This document shows positions 56,896 through 64,000 of a DNA stretch of 64,000 bases, in pieces. This DNA is from Mastigamoeba balamuthi (taxonomy: Eukaryota; Evosea; Mastigamoebida; Mastigamoebidae). The DNA lies in assembly GCA_902651635.1 (NCBI GenBank), contig CACRSC010000001.1, positions 128,733 through 192,732 on the forward strand, written 5' to 3'. Position 1 is the first letter of the stretch. Every line of letters begins with the position of its first letter. Under the pieces are notes generated by a model. The model had not been told where the DNA came from, made no database searches, and saw only the letters and a program-made list of their open reading frames with translations. A program made the translations under genes and the position numbers.

Positions 56896-59800
56896 TTACG
56901 GGTGGCCGGGCATCATCAGCTTCGCAGCAAACGCCAGGCAGAGCACGCACACGCCGAAGCACGCCGACACGAAGGCCGCGTTCCTCGTGCGCGACGACAC
57001 GGCGCCCCTCTGTGCGGCGGCCGCTGCGTCCTGCGCGCTCTGCGCAGCCGCGGCCTTCTCGGCCTCGTGCTGCTTCCTGCCCTTGGTCCCTCTCCTGTTG
57101 CGCACCGACGCCTCGGCCTCAGCGGGCTCCGCCTTGGCCGCCGCGGCCGCCGTGGCCTGCAGCTGCTTGCGCAGCTCGGCGATGATCCTCGCCTGCTCGC
57201 TGCCGCTCGCCTCGAGCTTCTCGACGACGTGGTTCGGGACGCTCTCCTGCAGCTGCTTGCGCAGCTCGGCAATGATGCGCGCCTGCTCGCTGCCGCTCGC
57301 CTCGAGCTTCTCGACAACGTTGTTGGGCACGCTCTCCTGCAGCTGCTTGCGCAGCTCGGCGATGATCCGCGCCTGCTCGCTGCCGCTCGCCTCGAGCTTC
57401 TCGACGATGCTCGTGGGCGCGCGCGACTCGACCTCGCGCTGCAGCTCCTCGCACTTCTGCCTCAGCTCCGCGAGCTCGGCCGTCGCCTGCTCGCTGCCGC
57501 TGCCGCTGCTGCTGCCCGCGGCGCTCTTGGTGGCGTCCCGTGCCTGGGCGAGCTCCTCCTGTGCGCGCTGCGCCTGTGCGCGGGCCTCGTCGAGCGCCGC
57601 GCGCAGCGACGAGCACTCGGCGGTGGAGGACTCGAGCTTGGCGGCCTCCTCCTTGAGCTTGCCCGACATCGCGTCGATGCGGACCTGCATGTCGGTGACC
57701 TTGTCGACGAGCAGGTCCTGGTCCGCCCGCAGCTTGCGCTGCGTCTCGTCGGCCTTGGCCGCCGACTCCTTGTGCGCCGTGTCGAGGCGCTGGCAGAGGA
57801 ACCTCGCCTCCTTGAGCGACTCCTGCAGGTTCTGGACCTTGGCCTCCTCCGCGGCCTCGCGCTCCTGGCGCGTCTTGATGCCCTTGGCCGACGCCTGCTC
57901 GAGCTCGGCCATCTTCTGCCCGATCTGCTCCTCGTTGGTCCGCAGGCGCTCCTCGAGCTTCGCGATCGCCTGGCGCGCCTTGGCGAGGTCCTCCTGAGAG
58001 CTCGTGAGCTCCCTCTCGGCCTGCTCGGACGCCAGCTTCGCGTTCTCGGCCTCGGCGCTCGCCCGCAGGGCCTCGCTGCTCGACTTGGCGACGGCGGCCA
58101 GCGCCTCGGCGAGCTGCCCCGAGAGGCTGCTCGACGAGGTCCGCTGCGCGCGCAGCTGCTCCTCGGCTTCCCTCGCGGCCTGCCCGACGCGCGCGAGCTC
58201 GCGGGTCATCGACGTCTCGAGGTCGCGCATGTTTGCGCTCTCGCGGCCCGCGGCGTCGAGCGTCGCCTTGGCCTCGGCGAGCAGGCGCTCGGCCGTCGCG
58301 CGCGACCTCTGCGACTCCTCGAGCTCCGCGCTCTTGGCCTTAAGCTCCTCCGCGAGGGCCACCGCGCGCGCCTCGAGCTCGCCGACGGTCGACTGCGCGG
58401 TCTGCGCGAGCGACACCGACTGCTCGAGCTCCTCGCGGCGCTGCGCCTTGATCGCCGCCATCTCCGTCTGCAGCGCCGCGCACTGCTCGCGCAGCCTGGC
58501 CGACTCGCCCTCGAGCTCCGCGATCCTGCCGCTCCCCGAGTACAGCGCGCGCTTGAGGCCCTCGCTCGCTGACTCGTGCGCGGCGCGCGCCTGCTCGGCC
58601 TCGCGCTGCATCGCCGCCAGCTTATCCTCGGCCTCCTTGGCGCGCGCCTCGGCGCTCGCGAGCGCGTCGCCCGACTGCTGAGCCTTGTCGTCGAGCTCCT
58701 TGCGCAGCGTCACGTGCGCGGCCTCGGACGCGGCCACGAGCTCAGTGATCTTCGCCTGCGATTCGCGCTCGAGCTGCTCCGCGTGCTCTGCGCTCTGCGC
58801 GACGGCCTGCTCGAGCGACGCGATGCGCTGGTCCTTCTCGGCGGCAGCGCTGGCGCTGGCCGCGATCTCGGACTTGAGGCTCTCGACGCTCTCCAGCGCC
58901 GCCGCGTGCGACTTGGCCAGACGCTCCGACTGCGGCGTGAGCTCGCCGACCTTGGCGCGCAGGCTGTCGTTGAGCGCCTGCAGCTCCGCGATGGCGTGGT
59001 CCTTCTCCGCGCTCTTCTGCGACTGAGCGGCGACCTCCTCCTTGAGCCGCTGGGCCTCCGCCGCAGCCTCCGCGTTCTGGCTGGCGAGGCGCTCAGCCTC
59101 CTTGGCGGCCTCGCTGATCTTGTCGTTGATGGCCTTCTTGTCCTGCTCGAGGGCTGCAATCGCCTGGTCCTTCTCGCCTGCGAGCCTCTGCGCCTCCGCG
59201 AGGGCCTGTGCACTCTCGGCCGCAGCCTTGGCGGCCTGCTGAGCGAGCTCGTCGACCTTGGAGCTCAGGTTGCTCTTCTCGTTCACGAGCGATGCGATGC
59301 GCGCGTCCTTCTCGTCGCTCGTCTGCGAGTGCGTGGCGTTCTCGTCCTTCAGCCTCTGCGCCTCGGCGGCGGCCTCGGCCCTCTCCTTCGCCAGGCGCTC
59401 TGCGTTGGCCGTGAGCTCGCTCACCTTGGCGCTCAGGCCCGCGTTGAGGTGCTCGAGCCCCACGATCGTCTCGTCCTTGGAGCGCGCGAGTTTCTGGGAA
59501 TCAGCGATAGCCTGCGCCGACTCCTTGGCCGCGGCCTCGGAGCTCATGGCCGCCTGCTCGAGCTTAGCGGCGAGGCTCGCCTTCTCGTCCTCGAGCTGCG
59601 CGATCCTCTGGTCCTTCTCCTGGCTCTCCTTCGCGCCCGCCGCGGCCGTAGCGTGCTTCTTGGTGAGCTCGACGAGCTGCGCGCACAGCTTCTGGTTGCC
59701 CTGCTGCAGCACGGAGATCGCCTTGTCCTTCTCGTCGGCGGTCTTGGAAGCGTCGGCAGCGGCGTCAGCCCTCTCCTTCACGAGCCTCTCGACGCTCGCC

Positions 59801-62800
59801 GTGAGCTCGCTGATCTTGGCCGTCTGGCTGTCCCTCTCCTGCTGCAGCGCGGCGATGGCCCTGTCCTTCTCGCTGCTGGCCTTCGTCGTGTCCGCCACAG
59901 CCTGCGTCTTCTCCCTCTCGAGCCTCTCGATGCTGGCGGTGAGCTCGCTGATCTTGGCAGACTGGCTGTCCCTCTCCTGCTGAAGCTGCGCGATCGCCTT
60001 GTCCTTCTCGTCGCGGGCCTTGGTCGTGTCCGCGGCGGCCTCGCTCTTCTCCCTCTCGAGCCTCTCGACGCTCGCGGCGAGCTCGCTGATCTTGGCGGAC
60101 AGGCCGTCCCTCTCCTGCTCGAGCTGGGCGATCGCCTTGTCCTTGTCGCCAGACGTCTGAGTGCTATGGGATATCTCGCTCTTGAGCTTCTGCATCTCGT
60201 TGGCCACCTGCACGTTCTCCTTGGCCAGCGAGTCTGCGCGCTCGGTGGCCTCGGCGAGCTTGGCGCTCAGGCTGCTCCTCTCCTGCTCGAGGGCCGCGAC
60301 CGCCGCGCCCTTCTCCTTGTCGAGGCGCTCAGCGATCGCCTTTAGCTCTCCGACCTTGGCGCTGAGGGACTCGCGCTGAGCCTCCAGCTCGGCGACGCGG
60401 GCACTCGACGACCCCTCTGCGCCCCTGACCTTGGCGAGCTCAGCCTCGAGCTCCGCGGCGCGCGCCGTAGCGGCGTCGGCTGTGCCCTTTGCCGCGCGCA
60501 GCCTCTCGATCGCCTGCATCACAGCGGAGCCGGACGACTTCTCGTAGTCCTTCAGGCGGCGCTCGGACTCCTCGAGGCTCGCCCTGAGCTGCTCCTCGCG
60601 CGCACGGCTCTCCTCGAGAGATGCCCCCTGCGTGCGCTTGATCGCCTCCAGCTCCTCGGCGGCGGCGTCGGCGCGCTTCCGCTCCGTGCCGAGCGCCTGC
60701 GTGGCCTCAGCGGCCGCCGCGCGGAGCTGGGCGAGCTCCTCCGTGAGGCTCCCGCGGGCCTTGACGAGCCCCTCGAGGGCCGCCCCCTGCTGCGCGCTCG
60801 CGTCGCGAGCGGCACGCAGCTCCTCTGCCAGCGTCTTGTTGGTGGCCTCGGCCTCGTTCACCCTCTGCTGCAGGCGCTGGACCTCGCCGGCCACGGACGC
60901 TGAGGCCTCGGCGGTGTTCGACTGCGCGTCCTCTAGGCGCTGCTTGAGCTCCGCGACCTGCGCGGTCGCGGAGGCCTCGGCAGCGGCGACACGCTCGGCG
61001 GCGGTTTTGCGCTCAGCCTCGAGGATGCCCTCGAGCTCGCGGACCTCGGACTCGGACGCCTCGCGCTGCCTAGCGAACTCCTCGAGCGCGGCCTTCTTGG
61101 AGCGCTCGACCTCCTTCTCTGCGGCCTCGAGCTGCTCGCGGAGCTTCGTGAGCTGCTCCTCCGCGTGGCCCGACTCGGTGGCGTGGGCCCTCGCCTGCGC
61201 GAGCTCCGCTTCGTTCTCAGCTGCAGTCGCACGCAGGGCCTCGATCGCCTTCTGCGCCTCCTCGAGCGCTGCCTGCGACTTGCTCGCCTCTGCCGACTTC
61301 TCCTGTGCAGCTTGGGCGAGCTGCTCCTGGAGCTGCTCGAGCCTCTGCTTCAGCTCGCTCTCTGCCGACTCGCGAGCGGCCTGGGCGCTCTGGGCCTCGC
61401 CGAGGCTCTGGACCGCCTTGTCCTTCTCCTCCGTGGCCTGCGCCAGCTGCGCCTGGAGCTGCTCGAGACGCTGCTTCATCTCGCTCTCGGCAGACTCGCG
61501 CGACGCCTGCGCCCTCTCGGTCTCCCCGAGCGTCTTGAGGGCCTTGTCCTTCTCGCTGATGGCCTGCGCCAGCTGCTCCTGGATCGACTGCAGCCTCTGC
61601 TTCAGCTCGCCCTCGGCCGACTCGCGCGACGCCTGCGCCCGCTCGGCCTCTGCGATGGCCTTAGCCGCCTTGGTCTTCTCCTCCGCGGCTTGCGCGAGCT
61701 GCGCCTCGAGCTGCTGGACGCGCTGCTTGAGCTCGGCCTCCGACGACTCGCGGGCGGCCTGTGCCCTCTCGGCCTCGCCCAGGCTCTGCGCGGTCTTCTG
61801 CCTCTCCTGCGCTGCCTGCTCGAGTTGCGCCTGCAGCTGCTCGAGCCTCTGCCTCAGCTCGCTCTCAGAGGCCTCGCGCTCGGCGAGCTGCTTCGCGGCG
61901 CTCTCGTGGCGCGCGGTGGCCTCGGCGAGGCTCTCCCGCAGCGTCACCGCGCCTGCGGCGTCGTTGTTGGCACTCTCGAGCGACGCGCGCAGCTCGTCGA
62001 CCGTCGTCGCGAGCCTTCGCGACTCGGCGCGCGCCTGCTCGAGCTCCGCCGACGCCGCCTCGCTCTGCGCGACACTCTGGCTCCTGGCAGCCTCCACCGA
62101 CGCCTCGACCTGTGCGCGCAGCTCCGTGACCTGGCGCTCCAGCTCCGCGGCGCGCGCCTCGGACCGCGTCCTGTGCTCCGCGAGCTCGCGCAGCTGCTTC
62201 TCGCCCTCGGCGCGCGCCGCGGTGGCCTCCGCCAGAGCGCGCTCGGTCTCCTCGAGCTTGTTCACCGCCGCCCGCTCGCGCGCGAGCTCCGCCTCGAGCT
62301 GCGCTGCCCTCGAGTCCGACGCGCTGCGCAGGTGCTCGCACTCGGCCTGCAGCTTGGCGATCTGGTCGTCCGACTGCCTCTTGGACTCGTCGGGCGCCGC
62401 TGCGGCCGCGGCGGTGGCGACGACGGGGGCGGGCGACACGCCGGCAGAGACGACGTAGGGGGAGCTCGAGGGCGTCGGGTGCAGCGAGGCGCCGCCCGTG
62501 GCCGCCTGGCGCAGGTAGCAGACGAGGACCATCATGCAGCTCTCGTCGACGCGGACGACGTCCTCTGCCGTCAGCACCTTGGGCACGCCCAGCTGCTCGT
62601 GGGCGATTTCGAGAGCGCGCGTTGCGTTCTGCATCGCCGTCGCGGGCTGCAGCGACCGCGCGTCGGGTATGCTCCCCGGCACGATGGCGTCTGCGAGGGG
62701 GGCGGGTCAGGCGGTGGCGGTGCTGCAGGGGCGGGTGCGTGTCGCACCGACGAGGGCGCATAGGGCGACGCCGTCGGCCCAGTCGGAATGGAAGTTCTTC

Positions 62801-63725
62801 ACGCCGAGATCGGGGATCGTGGACTGCACCCAGTGCATCAGCATCGGGCGCACGCCGAGCAGGCTCGACGTGGACTCGCGCTGGGGCGCGCCTGCGACCG
62901 CGGCGGGCAGCAGCGAGTCGCCGGTGGAGGCTGTGGGCGCGGCAGAGTGTGTCATGTGGTACCTGTGGCGGTTTCAAGAAAGCGCAAAGGAGGAGGGCAG
63001 GGAGAGGTGATGAGTCATGCTGACGTTGACCATTGAAACAGTCCAGTAAAAACAGTGCAAAACCCCAAGCAGGGTCAGGGAAGGGGGCAGGGGCGCATGG
63101 GGCGCACTTGCTGATCAGCGACCAGACCAGCGTCAGCACGATCTTCACGTCGCCCCGCAGCAGGTCCGCGGCCCCGATTCCCATGAGCTGTCCGAGAAAT
63201 CAGCGACACCATTGCGGCAATAAAGTCACAGAAGCACGGAGATACATGAAAAAAACCCCAAGCCGTGTGGGGGTCCCGCGCGCAAGAAACAGAGGGAGAC
63301 GAGCGATGCCTTGATGCCCTCGCTCATGCGCAGGAACTGCAGGCACGACTCGATGTTCTCCAGTTTCTGCGCCGTGTTGGTCGCCTTCTTGTTGTGCCGC
63401 AGCGTCTTGCCCGACAGCGTCTCGACGAGCGCGACGAGCGTCAGCCCGTCGGCCAGGTCCTTCGTCAGCTCCCGTATCTCCTGGGCGCCCTGCCCGCGCT
63501 TCTGCGCCCCACGGCCAGCGAGGGGGGAAAACCGCCTGGTCAGTGCCCCTGCAGTGGGCTCTGCAGCGCACACAGGGCGTTGCTCGGAAATACGCCGGCG
63601 GGGGTGACGGGAAAAAAAGGGGCGGTTGTATCCCCGCAGAGGGGCGCCGTCCGTGCCTTGAGCTGCTCGTTGCACCAGCGGCAGAAAACTGCCTGCTGGG
63701 TAGCCGCGTTGCTGCTGCTGATCAT
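56896..63725 (-). CDS. Interaptin-like protein: tandem calponin-homology domains, long coiled coil, C-terminal membrane anchor
   Basis: Exons 63725-63657, 63501-63310, 63187-63108, 62962-62748 and 62690-56896 give 2116 residues. CH1 (about 10-115): FCRWCNEQLK, DLADGLTLVALVETLSGK, KLENIESCLQFL and EGIKLMGIGAADLLRGDVKI. CH2 (about 140-250): LMHWVQSTIPDLGVKNF, DWADGVALCALVDAIVPG and HEQLGVPKVLTAEDVV. About 1750 residues of heptad coiled coil follow, with recurring units such as EKDKAIAQLQQERDSQSAKI, then three 30-residue tandem repeats and a tail anchor AAFVSACFGVCVLCLAFAA. The layout is that of Dictyostelium interaptin and resembles nesprins, which tie F-actin to the nuclear envelope or ER. No PPPX KASH end is seen. 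Introns 1 and 2 are GC-AG. Confidence 0.9.
57157..57425 (-). repeat. Three 90-bp in-frame tandem repeats near the 3' end of the interaptin-like gene
   Basis: TGCAGCTGCTTGCGCAGCTC recurs at 57158, 57248 and 57338, a 90-bp period. Each unit encodes ASGSEQARIIAELRKQLQ, then ESVPNxVVEKLE. High nucleotide identity suggests recent expansion. Confidence 0.9.
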
Positions 63726-64000
63726 CGGGAGGCCGCTGCGTGTGGGGGTGCCGGCTGACAGCTCCGCCTCGGGATGTTAGTGTTTTTATACGCTACAAAA
63801 ATGCAGAGTGTATTTATTACCCGAAGATACTCATATCAAGGGGCGGAGGTTGTGTCGGACGTTGGGGGAGGAGAAGTGCGGCACCAACCAGGGCAAGTGA
63901 GCGTTTTCGGATCACGAAGCGTCGTTTCATCATTCCGCACACAGTGCGGGGATGGCGGTGAGGGTTGGCGCAAAAAGTGGTAACCGGAGCGTTAAGGTCC
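63726..64000. promoter_or_regulatory. Upstream region of the interaptin-like gene
   Basis: This region lies 5' of the reverse-strand start at 63725, is AT-richer than coding DNA, and has no supported gene before the window ends. Confidence 0.3.

Noticed and set aside
57157-57425. CRISPR-like array
   Set aside because: The 90-bp repeats are contiguous, in frame and coding, with no unique spacers.
56728-62763. Very long forward-strand frames opposite the coiled-coil gene
   Set aside because: They are antisense shadows of a GC-rich, Ala/Glu/Leu-coded coiled coil; their Leu/Arg/Ala composition has no domain logic and no splice or start support.

Overview
This window is nuclear DNA from a GC-rich, intron-dense protist. 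The genes are eukaryotic (splicing, nuclear pore, ER export, histone deacetylation, spindle checkpoint), close together on both strands, and interrupted by about 114 mostly short (about 45-80 nt) GC-rich introns. I rebuilt the splice structures by hand; nearly every exon joins its neighbour in a consistent codon phase. A Dictyostelium interaptin-like protein, a Cdc16/BUB2 homologue and an FHA-Chk2 kinase suggest an amoebozoan (for example a Mastigamoeba-like amoeba). That assignment is inference.

Layout. 0-4.7 kb: start of an unrecognised gene, tRNA-Thr, a GOST-family seven-TM protein, and a repeat protein with a spliced CAAX tail and an assembly gap. 5.2-15.1 kb: PRP19, a four-TM hypothetical, SEC12, BUB2, an EDEM mannosidase. 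15.1-18.2 kb: a ULK-like kinase continuous with a cysteine/histidine tail of PBZ-like zinc fingers. 18.2-19.6 kb: gene-poor. 19.6-32.3 kb: a membrane hypothetical, CTP synthase, two paralogous F-box/multi-TM proteins, a sugar transporter, a SPRY protein, and a cation/Ca exchanger with a PH domain in its loop. 32.5-43.3 kb: ZNF511, a GH31 glucosidase, SEH1, two tandem acid-lipase paralogues, a SAP-Cwf18 splicing factor. 43.4-56.3 kb: an FHA-Chk2 kinase, a PAP2 phosphatase, EEF2KMT, USP47, a class II HDAC. 56.6-63.7 kb: tRNA-Leu and a 2116-aa interaptin-like protein.

Functional themes are ordinary housekeeping: spliceosome (PRP19, CCDC12/Cwf18), ER and secretory quality control (SEC12, EDEM, GH31), cell cycle and DNA damage (BUB2, Chk2-like, USP47), lipids (acid lipases, PAP2). 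The genes do not look like one cluster. The unusual content lies in domain fusions, in a high share of GC-AG introns (10 of about 114) with a G-Y-R-C-G donor preference, and in a recurring GATATTT/AAATATC element near gene starts. I saw no CRISPR array, virus-like element, transposon or rRNA.
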